From the NCBI GenBank assembly GCA_027490305.1, contig JAIXYI010000023.1:1-64000 (forward strand): a DNA stretch of 64,000 bases, read 5' to 3'. The notes beneath the pieces were generated by a model. It saw only the letters and a list, made by a program, of their open reading frames with translations. It was not told the DNA's origin and did no database searches. This document shows positions 17,418 to 24,593 of this stretch, piece by piece (the stretch's first letter is position 1; each line of letters starts with the position of its first letter). Source of the stretch: Flavobacteriaceae bacterium (GTDB lineage: Bacteria; Bacteroidota; Bacteroidia; Flavobacteriales; Flavobacteriaceae). Made by a program: the position numbers and the translations under genes.

Positions 17418-17870
17418 TTATGGATTGTCAGACGCGTACCATTCCGCGAAGGAAGATTCCGTTTCCTGCAACTTTAAAGAGAAAAGAGATATGTTCGCTG
17501 GTAGTCTTGATTTGATTTTCGAAGCGAAGTCGATTACCATGTTCTCGCTGGTGGGCTGGTAGTCTGCCAGGATGACGTGGTGTCCGCGGTCCCGGAGCTG
17601 CTGGGCAAGTTCTGCGTGCGGAGTGCGGCCATTGAACACCGTCGCATGGTCGAAGACATCCACGATTTCCTCTTTGACAATCCGCTTTAGGTCAGTGAAA
17701 TCTATAACCATGCCGAATTTCACGTGGGTTGGATCGGTGATGGGTGTGCCAATAACGGTGACAGACAACTTATAGCTGTGGCCGTGCACGTTTCGGCATT
17801 TGCCATCATATCCAAATAGGGCATGCCCGGTTTCGAACGTGAATTGTTTGGTGATACGGATCTTGGTCAT
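17418..17870 (-). CDS. queD: 6-carboxy-5,6,7,8-tetrahydropterin synthase (QueD / PTPS family)
   Basis: A 150-residue member of the PTPS/QueD family, which converts dihydroneopterin triphosphate to 6-carboxytetrahydropterin in queuosine synthesis. The zinc-binding histidines are His16 (FETGHALFG) and the HGHSY pair near residue 30. The catalytic Cys is in GKCRNVHGH. The substrate-anchoring Glu is probably in PTSENMV or LQETESS. A DHATVFNG segment is also typical. The gene stands alone; no other queuosine genes are visible, so the QueD assignment rests on the CxxxHGH spacing. Confidence 0.88.
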   Translation of the reverse strand: MTKIRITKQFTFETGHALFGYDGKCRNVHGHSYKLSVTVIGTPITDPTHVKFGMVIDFTDLKRIVKEEIVDVFDHATVFNGRTPHAELAQQLRDRGHHVILADYQPTSENMVIDFASKIKSRLPANISLFSLKLQETESSFAEWYASDNP

Positions 17871-17884
17871 AGAAACTTTATTTG

Positions 17885-17892
17885 CAAAGGTA
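17885..17892 (-). promoter_or_regulatory. -7 box TACCTTTG for queD
   Basis: The plus strand reads CAAAGGTA, an exact TAnnTTTG match on the minus strand, 14 bases before the queD ATG at 17870. Confidence 0.5.
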
Positions 17893-17923
17893 CGCGAACC
17901 AACCTATTTGCGAAACATACGGG

Positions 17924-18682
17924 CTACTTCCTGAACGCTTTCAGCGCCTGTCGCGTAAAATCCGACAGCACCAGACTACCCGAAATCGCCGCGCGCTCAT
18001 ACAGCAAGGTGCCCCAGTGATCGGTGCCTTCCCACAACGCTTTCTTCATTTCCGACAACGCTTCCGGATTACAGCCGCCCAGGGTTTCGACAAAGTTGTC
18101 CAATGCCACATCCATTGACGCGATATCGTCGCATAGGCGCGAGAAAAGCCCGCGTTGCAGGGCCCACGACGCATCCTTCCATTCCGATGGCGCAAACGAG
18201 AGTTCTGCGAGTCCGGATTTACCCACCTTCCGCTCGACGGCCGGCGCAATGACGAAGGGACCAATGCCAATCGCCAATTCCGATAACCGAACCGACGCCG
18301 CATGGGTAGCGAATACGTAATCACAGGCCGCAGCCAATCCCACGCCACCGCCCACGGCTTTTCCCTGTACGCGACCTATGATTGGTTTCGGGCAACGTCG
18401 CATCGCGTTGATGACGTTGGCAAAACCCGAAAAGAACCGCGTGCCGGCATCCGGGTCGGTGATCGACAACAGTTCATCGAACGAGGCACCTGCACAGAAC
18501 GCCCCGTCGCCGCTACTTTGCAGCACCACCAACGCCACCGTTGGATCGTGCGCGAGTTGCCCCAGGGCTTCCGTAAGTTTCAGCAATTGAGAGGATGGAA
18601 AGGAATTTCCGGCCGGATGACCGAACGTAACATACGCCGCATTACCGCGCATCGAGACCGAAAGAAAACCGGAATCGGACAT
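17924..18682 (-). CDS. Enoyl-CoA hydratase/isomerase family protein
   Basis: A 252-residue crotonase-fold protein. The oxyanion-hole segments are present: GDGAFCAGASFDELL near residue 60, and GRVQGKAVGGGVGLAAACDYVFAT near residue 105. The usual second catalytic acidic residue region reads ELAIGIGPFVIAPAVERKVG, so the exact chemistry (hydratase, isomerase or methylglutaconyl-CoA hydratase) cannot be fixed. Cytoplasmic, with a likely role in fatty-acid, branched-chain amino acid or phenylacetate catabolism. It is divergent from the tRNA-Ala gene and has no operon partners. Confidence 0.85.
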   Translation of the reverse strand: MSDSGFLSVSMRGNAAYVTFGHPAGNSFPSSQLLKLTEALGQLAHDPTVALVVLQSSGDGAFCAGASFDELLSITDPDAGTRFFSGFANVINAMRRCPKPIIGRVQGKAVGGGVGLAAACDYVFATHAASVRLSELAIGIGPFVIAPAVERKVGKSGLAELSFAPSEWKDASWALQRGLFSRLCDDIASMDVALDNFVETLGGCNPEALSEMKKALWEGTDHWGTLLYERAAISGSLVLSDFTRQALKAFRK

Positions 18683-18724
18683 AGTAGAATGTTTGTGACA
18701 AGGTACGATTTTTGGGCAAACCGT

Positions 18725-18754
18725 TTTGGGATTGGCTTGAAAATACTATATTTG
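18725..18754 (+). promoter_or_regulatory. Full Bacteroidetes promoter for tRNA-Ala
   Basis: TTTG at 18725-18728, an 18-base spacer, then TATATTTG at 18747-18754. Both elements match the TTTG / TAnnTTTG consensus exactly. The tRNA begins 14 bases downstream. Confidence 0.8.
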
Positions 18755-18767
18755 CCTCCACTTAGCC

Positions 18768-18844
<77 letters not shown>

Positions 18845-18845
18845 A

Positions 18846-18874
18846 AAGCCTGAACGTATCGTTTGGGCTTTTTT
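18846..18874 (+). terminator. Terminator of tRNA-Ala
   Basis: An 11-bp stem with two G-U pairs and a three-base TAT loop is followed by a T run, directly after the CCA end. Confidence 0.85.
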
Positions 18875-18952
18875 GTTGTAGCGAAGTCGTTTTTTTAACC
18901 TTCTAAGGCGCTTCTTTCCGAAATAATCCGGTTGGCCTAACCACATAAAAAC

Positions 18953-18980
18953 AAAAAGGACGCCTTCAAGCGTCCTTTTT
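18953..18980 (-). terminator. Terminator at the end of the envelope operon
   Basis: AAAAAGGACGC and GCGTCCTTTTT form an 11-bp symmetrical stem with a six-base loop, so it can terminate in both directions. It lies 17 bases past the YceI stop and is the natural end of the six-gene minus-strand operon. Confidence 0.85.
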
Positions 18981-18997
18981 ACGATTTATTTCCTGTC

Positions 18998-19540
18998 TTA
19001 CGCCTTCTTCTCCAAATCAAAAGAAAGCACAATATTGACTTTATCGGCGATCTTATTCTTGACCACGGCCGGAATCGAAATACCGTAATCCTGCGGTTTG
19101 ACCGAGAACGTGCCTTTGGCCGATAGCTTGTCACCCGAGGGTACAAACGTCATCGTCGTTTTCACATGCTTCGTCACGTTGTGGATGGTCAAATCGCCCT
19201 CCACGTCGCACACCTGCTTCTGCTTGGAGTTTGGGTTGAAACCGCTGACCTTCCCTTTGAAAGTGGCTTTCGGGTATTTGTCCGACTCCATATAATTTTC
19301 ATTGAAGTGCTCTTCCATCAAAGGAACTTTGAAATGGAAGGCCTTCACCAGCACCAGTGACACGAACTCACCTGTCGACGTATCGAACAGGCAGGAAGCC
19401 GTGTTGGTCTTTGCCGCAATCTCTTCAAGAGCCGGCATCGATGCTTCAAAACTGATTTCACCCGAGCGGGTAATCATTTTCTGGGCCGAGGCACCAGCGA
19501 ACGGGAGGGTCGCCAACAAGGCAACAAGCCATTTTTTCAT
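18998..19540 (-). CDS. YceI family periplasmic lipid-binding protein
   Basis: A 180-residue exported protein with signal peptide MKKWLVALLATLPFAGASAQ. The body fits the YceI lipocalin-like beta-barrel that binds polyisoprenoid or similar amphiphiles: conserved strands ATFKGKVSGF, DVEGDLTIHNVTKHV and KGTFSVKPQDYGISIP. It is the last gene of the minus-strand envelope operon, six bases after the cytochrome. YceI proteins often sit beside cytochromes and are suspected of carrying isoprenoid or quinone-like ligands, which fits this context but is inference. Confidence 0.92.
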   Translation of the reverse strand: MKKWLVALLATLPFAGASAQKMITRSGEISFEASMPALEEIAAKTNTASCLFDTSTGEFVSLVLVKAFHFKVPLMEEHFNENYMESDKYPKATFKGKVSGFNPNSKQKQVCDVEGDLTIHNVTKHVKTTMTFVPSGDKLSAKGTFSVKPQDYGISIPAVVKNKIADKVNIVLSFDLEKKA

Positions 19541-19546
19541 AACTAG

Positions 19547-19888
19547 TTAATTAGGGAATCCGTTTTCGGCCCAAGTTGTAACGATATTGATTTTGCTCTG
19601 TGGCATCCGACCTGATTCCGGCATCCCGTCGCCCGATGACGCTGAGATTTCGTCTAGAAGGCCGTTTTCGATTACGGCGTTCCGCACCTGGTCGTAGGTT
19701 TCGAGATACGGCTCCTGATTGCCGTCCACGCTGTGGCAACTGGTGCAGTTTCCGCTCATGATCGGTTTAACATCTGCCGTATAGGTGGGGTCGGTCACCG
19801 TGGCCGACACTTCATCATACGTTCGTGATTCGCATGACACGGCCACAAAGGCCACTGCTGCGATAAGTAAGGTTCCAATCGTCTTCAT
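19547..19888 (-). CDS. Mono-heme cytochrome c-like lipoprotein
   Basis: A 113-residue protein with a lipoprotein signal (MKTIGTLLIAAVAFVAVSC, lipobox AVSC), so it should be membrane-anchored in the periplasm. A single c-type heme motif CTSCH lies near residue 49. Two candidate distal Met ligands lie in GMPESGRMP near residue 90. The closing segment KINIVTTWAENGFPN is typical of small cytochrome c domains. The ORF-track start at 19972 lies inside the upstream barrel gene; the ATG at 19888 is one base past that gene's stop. It is probably the electron-carrying subunit of the operon. Confidence 0.9.
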   Translation of the reverse strand: MKTIGTLLIAAVAFVAVSCESRTYDEVSATVTDPTYTADVKPIMSGNCTSCHSVDGNQEPYLETYDQVRNAVIENGLLDEISASSGDGMPESGRMPQSKINIVTTWAENGFPN

Positions 19889-19889
19889 C

Positions 19890-20750
19890 TTAAAATACTC
19901 TATACATGTTAAATCCAAAGAAAATGCCGCCGCCGTCCCAGTTGCCGGCTGCGTTCGTAAAATACGCCACATCGTTCATGGCCTGGCTGTTCGAGAACAG
20001 TAGCTGGAATACGTGTCCGCCGGTTTCGATGTCGAGTCCTACCGTCAACGGGTTCGTATACATATCCATTTCCGGTTGGCCCATCCGCGCCGCATACTCA
20101 AAGTTGATGCTGAGGCGTTTCGAAACTTTATAACGTCCGCCCGCCGCAACCAAAAACTGGTCTTTCTTTTCCGAAAGCGCGTCGTAGAGGTTCTTGTGCA
20201 CGTAAACCGGGTTCAACTCCATTGAAAAAGACTCCGAGAACTTCCGCGAAATCGGCAACTGGGCCGTATACGCCAAACGGTCGGAACCATTCAGGTTAGG
20301 GTATTCGTCCGTACTGAGCTTCGTATTGACGTCCATCGTACCATAGGCCACGATCGTCACCGGAAACCCGTCGTTTTGCTGTGGGAAGAGCCGCAATTTG
20401 GCACTTCCTTCAAATACTTTGTTATACGTGTGACGGGAAAGTCCGAGGGAAAGCCAGTCGGTTACGCCATAAATACCGCCAATCTTGGTGTAGGCGTTAT
20501 CGAGGCCGAAGAAATTATCGAGTCCGTTGGTCAAATCGCCAAATCGATGCGAGACCACAAAATACCATTCGTTTTTTGCAGCCAGTTTGGTCGACTGCAT
20601 GGTCACGACCTGTACACCTTTGAAGGCAGCGGTAGCGATTTCCTTATCGTCCGCTTTTTGGTCAATCTCTTTCATCAGGTCATCGTCCTGGGCCATCGCC
20701 GATCCGGCAAACAGCATCGACAGACCCAGCATCATTGCATAGTGTTTCAT
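19890..20750 (-). CDS. DUF5777 family outer-membrane beta-barrel protein
   Basis: A 286-residue protein with signal peptide MKHYAMMLGLSMLFAGSAMAQ, an acidic linker, then barrel-type strands (NEWYFVVSHRFGDLTNGLDNFFGLDNA). The closing part GHVFQLLFSNSQAMND ... GFNMYRVF matches what I know of DUF5777 barrels, which recur next to YceI and cytochrome genes in Bacteroidetes. Function is unknown. It could be the outer-membrane component of a redox or lipid-handling module together with its neighbours. Confidence 0.85.
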   Translation of the reverse strand: MKHYAMMLGLSMLFAGSAMAQDDDLMKEIDQKADDKEIATAAFKGVQVVTMQSTKLAAKNEWYFVVSHRFGDLTNGLDNFFGLDNAYTKIGGIYGVTDWLSLGLSRHTYNKVFEGSAKLRLFPQQNDGFPVTIVAYGTMDVNTKLSTDEYPNLNGSDRLAYTAQLPISRKFSESFSMELNPVYVHKNLYDALSEKKDQFLVAAGGRYKVSKRLSINFEYAARMGQPEMDMYTNPLTVGLDIETGGHVFQLLFSNSQAMNDVAYFTNAAGNWDGGGIFFGFNMYRVF

Positions 20751-20756
20751 GTTTTA

Positions 20757-21146
20757 TCAGTTGGTTAAAGAGCAATTGTCAAGTTTGATTTCTCCCAGCA
20801 GGTCGTCATAGCCGAGCAGTCGTCCCTTTACGGTGACGGATGTGCCGCCCGCAACGGTTGTAGCCGCGGTGAACGAGCAAATAATCGTACCATCCAACAC
20901 CACCTCTTTGTCTTTGACCGAGGAAACCGGCCCCGTGACTTCGATGGTTTTGTTCAGATACAGCGCCGTCGATTTGGCTGCGTCCGCACTGAATGCGTCC
21001 GTCAACTGCTTTGACGATAGCACAAAGGCCGCGTCTTCGGAGGCGACGTCACGGGCGCCGGCGTGCATGACGTAATAATACCCGCCGCCGACCCCGATTG
21101 CCAGTACTATCAGGGCGATAAGCCCCCATTTGAGTCGTTTCTTCAT
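20757..21146 (-). CDS. Membrane-anchored OB-fold protein (tRNA_anti-like family)
   Basis: A 129-residue protein with an N-terminal membrane anchor (WGLIALIVLAIGVGGGYYYVMH) and a small extracytoplasmic OB-fold covering about residues 45-129. Typical elements are YLNKTIEVTGPVSSV, EVVLDGTIICSF and TSVTVKGRLLGYDDLLGEIKLDNCSL. The family is named for resemblance to nucleic-acid OB-folds, but an anchor facing the periplasm makes nucleic-acid binding unlikely. It lies between the barrel gene (six bases) and the T9SS-type gene. Confidence 0.85.
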   Translation of the reverse strand: MKKRLKWGLIALIVLAIGVGGGYYYVMHAGARDVASEDAAFVLSSKQLTDAFSADAAKSTALYLNKTIEVTGPVSSVKDKEVVLDGTIICSFTAATTVAGGTSVTVKGRLLGYDDLLGEIKLDNCSLTN

Positions 21147-21180
21147 ATTATTCTATTACGATTTTTTTTACAGTATGGTT

Positions 21181-21912
21181 TTAATCAGCGGCAATTTCGA
21201 TAAAATAAATACCGTATGCAACACCGGATAAAGATACAGGAATGTCGGCATCATCCGCATAGATGTTAATTTCTTTCCCCAATTGCGCTTCCGTATTGTA
21301 GATGGCAACACGTTCAATGCGTGTGCGGAAGTCATTTTTGATCGACAGTTTTTCCTTACACGGGTTCGGATATACCGATAATTTGTCGTCAAGCGAAGGC
21401 TCGTCGAGTCCGAGTACGGTCGTAAACGTCACCGAACTGCTTCCTTTCGATGCGTGCTCGCTGTTTACATTGGTCGATGGCCCGACAGCCCAAATGATAC
21501 TCATTGAGGTCATCGAGTACGTAAGGGTGTAGTCGTTGGCATCGCCCGTGCTGAACGGACGTGTGGCGACAACCGTGCGGGTGGTGCCGCTCACGGTATT
21601 ACTCACCAGCGTGTAGTTTTGTGTGGCGTCGGTAATCGCTGCGTTGTGGCCACCGGAAAGGTGCTGGTCGAGCAGCGAAGTAGAAAAGGTCATACAGTCG
21701 ATCGGGGTGTTGCTCGACATGGTGGTGGCATGGAGGCCAACCGTAAGCCATTTTGTAGAAGGTCCGGTCATGGTAAACGTGGCCAACGACGTTGCCTGGT
21801 TGAGGTCAATTTTAATGGTCATTGACCCAATGTTCTTTACGCCCGTGGTTTTTACCTGGGCACCGGCTAGGGAAGAAAGCGCCAAAAGCGCACATACAAG
21901 GATTTTTTTCAT
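21181..21912 (-). CDS. Exported DOMON-like protein with T9SS type A tail interrupted by a stop codon
   Basis: A 243-residue protein with signal peptide MKKILVCALLALSSLAGAQ. Residues about 25-160 form a beta-sandwich that resembles the DOMON heme/sugar-binding fold (MTIKIDLNQATSLATFTM, WLTVGLHATTMS). Residues about 175-243 are a T9SS type A sorting domain (LSVYPNPCKEKLSIKN ... GVAYGIYFIEIAAD). The frame ends at a TAA (21183-21181), but the same frame continues past it as NHTVKKIVIE and a second TAA at 21148. That continuation is a textbook type A terminus, so the TAA looks like a late nonsense change. If real, the protein may reach the periplasm without being secreted. The ATG overlaps the ankyrin stop (ATGA). 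Confidence 0.82.
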   Translation of the reverse strand: MKKILVCALLALSSLAGAQVKTTGVKNIGSMTIKIDLNQATSLATFTMTGPSTKWLTVGLHATTMSSNTPIDCMTFSTSLLDQHLSGGHNAAITDATQNYTLVSNTVSGTTRTVVATRPFSTGDANDYTLTYSMTSMSIIWAVGPSTNVNSEHASKGSSSVTFTTVLGLDEPSLDDKLSVYPNPCKEKLSIKNDFRTRIERVAIYNTEAQLGKEINIYADDADIPVSLSGVAYGIYFIEIAAD

Positions 21913-22439
21913 GATTTCGAGGTGTCAAGTGAGATGATGAGTTCCGTATTTTGGTTGAATCGTGCCATATCAAGCGCCGTTCGGCCCTCGTGGTCTTTTT
22001 GGGTTTTGTCAGCCCCGCTCTTGATAAGCAGGCGGGCGATGTCGTTTTTATTGAAGAAAACAGCATACATCAGCGCGGTTTTGCCGTCGTCATCGGTGGT
22101 GTCGAGGTTGACGTGACGCGCGATCAATGCTTTTACGATTTCGATGTCATTCCCCATGACGGCGGACATCAATGCTGTGCCACGGCCACAATTGTAGTTG
22201 AGATCGGCGGTTTTATCACAAAGGAATAAGGCCACGTCACGGTTTCCACGATAGGCGGCCAGTATCAGCGCGTTGGCTTTCGATTCGTTCAATTGCGAAG
22301 TAACGGTAGGATCCGCCTCATACAGCGCCTTCATTTCGGCCAGTGTGCCTTTGCAGGCCACATCGAAAACCGTAGATTGTTGTGCCCATGCACTAAAAGA
22401 TAGGCAAAGAATTAACAGGAAGGCCGCGCTAGTTTTCAT
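21909..22439 (-). CDS. Exported ankyrin-repeat protein
   Basis: A 176-residue protein with signal peptide MKTSAAFLLILCLSFSAWAQ and about four ankyrin repeats from residue 30 on: LILAAYRGNRDVALFLC, GTALMSAVMGNDIEIVKALI, GKTALMYAVFFNKNDIARLLI, GRTALDMARFNQNTELIISL. Ankyrin arrays are protein-protein interaction scaffolds; periplasmic members are often found beside redox enzymes such as catalases. It is the first gene of the minus-strand operon, four-base overlapped with the DOMON-like gene, and divergent from the response regulator. Confidence 0.9.
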   Translation of the reverse strand: MKTSAAFLLILCLSFSAWAQQSTVFDVACKGTLAEMKALYEADPTVTSQLNESKANALILAAYRGNRDVALFLCDKTADLNYNCGRGTALMSAVMGNDIEIVKALIARHVNLDTTDDDGKTALMYAVFFNKNDIARLLIKSGADKTQKDHEGRTALDMARFNQNTELIISLDTSKS

Positions 22440-22453
22440 CTATTTTAAATTTC

Positions 22454-22493
22454 TCTACAAAACTATTGGCAGAATCTATTTCAATTCTGTAGA
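22454..22493. promoter_or_regulatory. Nested inverted repeats over the envelope operon promoter
   Basis: The 173-bp gap between the ankyrin gene and the response regulator holds CAGAAT (22470-22475) and ATTCTG (22484-22489), and an outer pair TCTACA (22454-22459) and TGTAGA (22488-22493). On the minus strand TAGTTTTG (plus CAAAACTA at 22458-22465) is an exact -7 box for the ankyrin operon. A TTG at plus 22482-22484, 16 bases away, could be the -33 element. The repeats overlap both boxes and could be the binding site of the divergent OmpR-type regulator. Confidence 0.45.
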
Positions 22494-22612
22494 AAAAAAA
22501 TGGAAATTTAAGAGGATGAAAAAGCCCGGCAACAAAATGCGGCAAACGGCTACAGGATTACGATAGAATCGGATGCCACCTTTGCACGCCAACCTTACAT
22601 GACCCAAACTAA

Positions 22613-23293
22613 ATGAAGATACTTGTAGTAGAAGACGAACCCGGGCTCCGCGACAGCATACGCCAATACTTCGAGACCGAAGGAAATATCGTGGAAGAAG
22701 CCACCGATTACATCCGGGCGGCCCAGAAAGTAGCCGAATATGAATACGATTGTATCCTGGTTGATATCACCTTGCCACACGGATCGGGCCTCGACCTGAT
22801 TCGCGATATCAAAAACCGGAAATCACCCGCAGGCGTTATCATCATTTCCGCGAAAGATTCCTTAGACGATAAAATCGCCGGCCTTGACCTGGGTGCCGAC
22901 GACTACCTGCCGAAGCCCTTCTACCTGCCCGAACTCAATGCACGGGTAAAAGCCCTGATACGCCGCCGGAAATTCCAGGGTGAGAACGACATCGTATTCA
23001 ACGAAATCACGGTAGTGCCCGCCGAGCGAACGGTGATGGTGCACCACAAAAACATCACGCTCACCGGCAAAGAGTATGAGCTTTTGATGTATTTCATCGC
23101 CAATAAAAACCGCGTACTGAGCAAAAGCTCACTGGCCGAGCACATTTGGGGTGATTATGCCGACGGACTCGACAATTTTGACTTCCTTTATAACCACGTG
23201 AAGAACCTGCGGAAGAAACTGCTGCAACAGGGCTGTACCGATTATATCCATACGGTGTACGGTCTGGGCTACACGTTCAAGGCTACCGAATGA
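22613..23293 (+). CDS. OmpR/PhoB-family response regulator
   Basis: A 226-residue regulator. The receiver domain has acidic pocket Glu7/Asp8, phospho-acceptor Asp51 (CILVDITLPHGSG) and Lys in LPKPF. The winged-helix DNA-binding domain covers about residues 130-226 (ITLTGKEYELLMYFIANKNRVLSK, DYIHTVYGLGYTF). It should control transcription in response to the kinase encoded next, whose ATG overlaps its stop (ATGA). It is divergent from the envelope operon and immediately upstream of a heptaheme cytochrome, so these are the natural candidate targets. Confidence 0.95.
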   Translation: MKILVVEDEPGLRDSIRQYFETEGNIVEEATDYIRAAQKVAEYEYDCILVDITLPHGSGLDLIRDIKNRKSPAGVIIISAKDSLDDKIAGLDLGADDYLPKPFYLPELNARVKALIRRRKFQGENDIVFNEITVVPAERTVMVHHKNITLTGKEYELLMYFIANKNRVLSKSSLAEHIWGDYADGLDNFDFLYNHVKNLRKKLLQQGCTDYIHTVYGLGYTFKATE

Positions 23294-24564
23294 AACTCGT
23301 AACGCGCACCAGTCTCTACTACCTTGTTTCAGGTATCCCGGTCATGATTGTTTCGGGCTTTATCTGCTATTCGATTGCGACGGAGGAAATACGCGAAAAC
23401 AGCGACCTGCTGCTCGGTCACGTGCGGTATCAGGTCGAAGGACTGGTAAAAAGGAAGGACACCGCTTCGTTGAATGCCCTCATCCGCAGCGGCGAAGCCC
23501 ATGTGCGACGGATACCCAAAGTGGACGAGCCTACGGTCGCCTTTTCCGACACGTTGATTGCCGATCCGGCTGATCCGGGAGAAGACGAATTGAATGTCAA
23601 CCGGATGATCACGGCAAACGTCAACATCCAAAACAAGGGCTATCGCATCAAAGTATGGCGCACGACGATGCAATCAGGGCAATTGGTGCTGGGTATTTCC
23701 GCAGCGGTGCTGACGGTGCTGTTATTTCTCTGCGGAATCTATTTCATCTTGAATTATTACACCTCACAATGGCTGTGGCGGCCCTTCTACCGCGCGCTCG
23801 ACAACCTTCGGGGTTTCCGCGCCAGCGAAGGGGAGACGCCAGCCTTTTTGGATAGCAAGATCACAGAATTCAAAGAACTAAACGCCTCACTGGCGCAAAT
23901 GATGCAGACGATGGTTGCCGATTATGGCCGCCAGAAGAAGTTTTCGGAATCGGTGTCGCATGAAATCCAAACGCCGTTGGCGGTGATCCAGTCGAAGATC
24001 GATATCCTGATCCAGTCGCCCGACCTTACCGACCAGATGGCGCCCCTTGTGGCCAGTATCGCCGATGCGTGCTCGAAACTCATCCGGATGAGCCGGTCGC
24101 TGATTTTGCTGGCACGTATCGAAAACAAACAGTTTCCGGCGACAGACCCGGTTTCCTTTCTAAGGAAAGTAAGGAGTGCGCTGGCCTTGTTCGACGACCA
24201 CCTGAAGGAGAAAAACCTTTCGCTTTGCATCGAAGAAAAAGCCGATTTCACGTTGAAGGCCAATGCCGACCTGTGCCTGGTGCTCGTTAACAACCTCGTG
24301 CAAAATGCCATCCGGTATAACTATCCGGGCGGTTCCATTGACGTAACGGTCGAGGAAAACCTTTTCCGGATCGCCAATACCGGGCCGTCTGTAGCGCTAC
24401 AGAAAGAAGGACTTTTCAAGCGATTCAACAAGAATGAGGAGGTCAAAGACTCGATTGGCCTTGGACTTTCCATCGCTGCGGAGATCGCGAACGCCAGTGG
24501 TTTGGTGTTGCGGTACGACTTTGAAGACGGCCTCCACGTGTTTCGCCTGACGCGGGCCGAGTGA
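23290..24564 (+). CDS. Membrane sensor histidine kinase
   Basis: A 424-residue kinase with transmembrane segments near residues 10-30 and 124-150, enclosing a roughly 95-residue periplasmic sensor loop with no recognisable domain. After a short linker come the phospho-acceptor box FSESVSHEIQTPLAVI (His near 224), the N box NNLVQNAIRYNYPGG, a G1-like IANTGPS and the G2 box SIGLGLSIAAEIA. It pairs with the upstream OmpR-type regulator through a four-base overlap. The ligand is unknown; the neighbouring cytochromes suggest a redox or electron-acceptor signal (inference). Confidence 0.94.
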   Translation: MKLVTRTSLYYLVSGIPVMIVSGFICYSIATEEIRENSDLLLGHVRYQVEGLVKRKDTASLNALIRSGEAHVRRIPKVDEPTVAFSDTLIADPADPGEDELNVNRMITANVNIQNKGYRIKVWRTTMQSGQLVLGISAAVLTVLLFLCGIYFILNYYTSQWLWRPFYRALDNLRGFRASEGETPAFLDSKITEFKELNASLAQMMQTMVADYGRQKKFSESVSHEIQTPLAVIQSKIDILIQSPDLTDQMAPLVASIADACSKLIRMSRSLILLARIENKQFPATDPVSFLRKVRSALALFDDHLKEKNLSLCIEEKADFTLKANADLCLVLVNNLVQNAIRYNYPGGSIDVTVEENLFRIANTGPSVALQKEGLFKRFNKNEEVKDSIGLGLSIAAEIANASGLVLRYDFEDGLHVFRLTRAE

Positions 24565-24581
24565 CATCCAACCGGAAATAC

Positions 24582-24589
24582 TATATTTA
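24582..24589 (+). promoter_or_regulatory. Possible -7 box TATATTTA four bases before the heptaheme cytochrome ATG
   Basis: TATATTTA differs from TAnnTTTG only in its last base. It ends four bases before the ATG at 24594, the same spacing as the exact boxes at 4218 and 38357. Because the kinase ends only 29 bases upstream, the cytochrome may also be read from the regulator operon. Confidence 0.3.
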
Positions 24590-24593
24590 GGGG

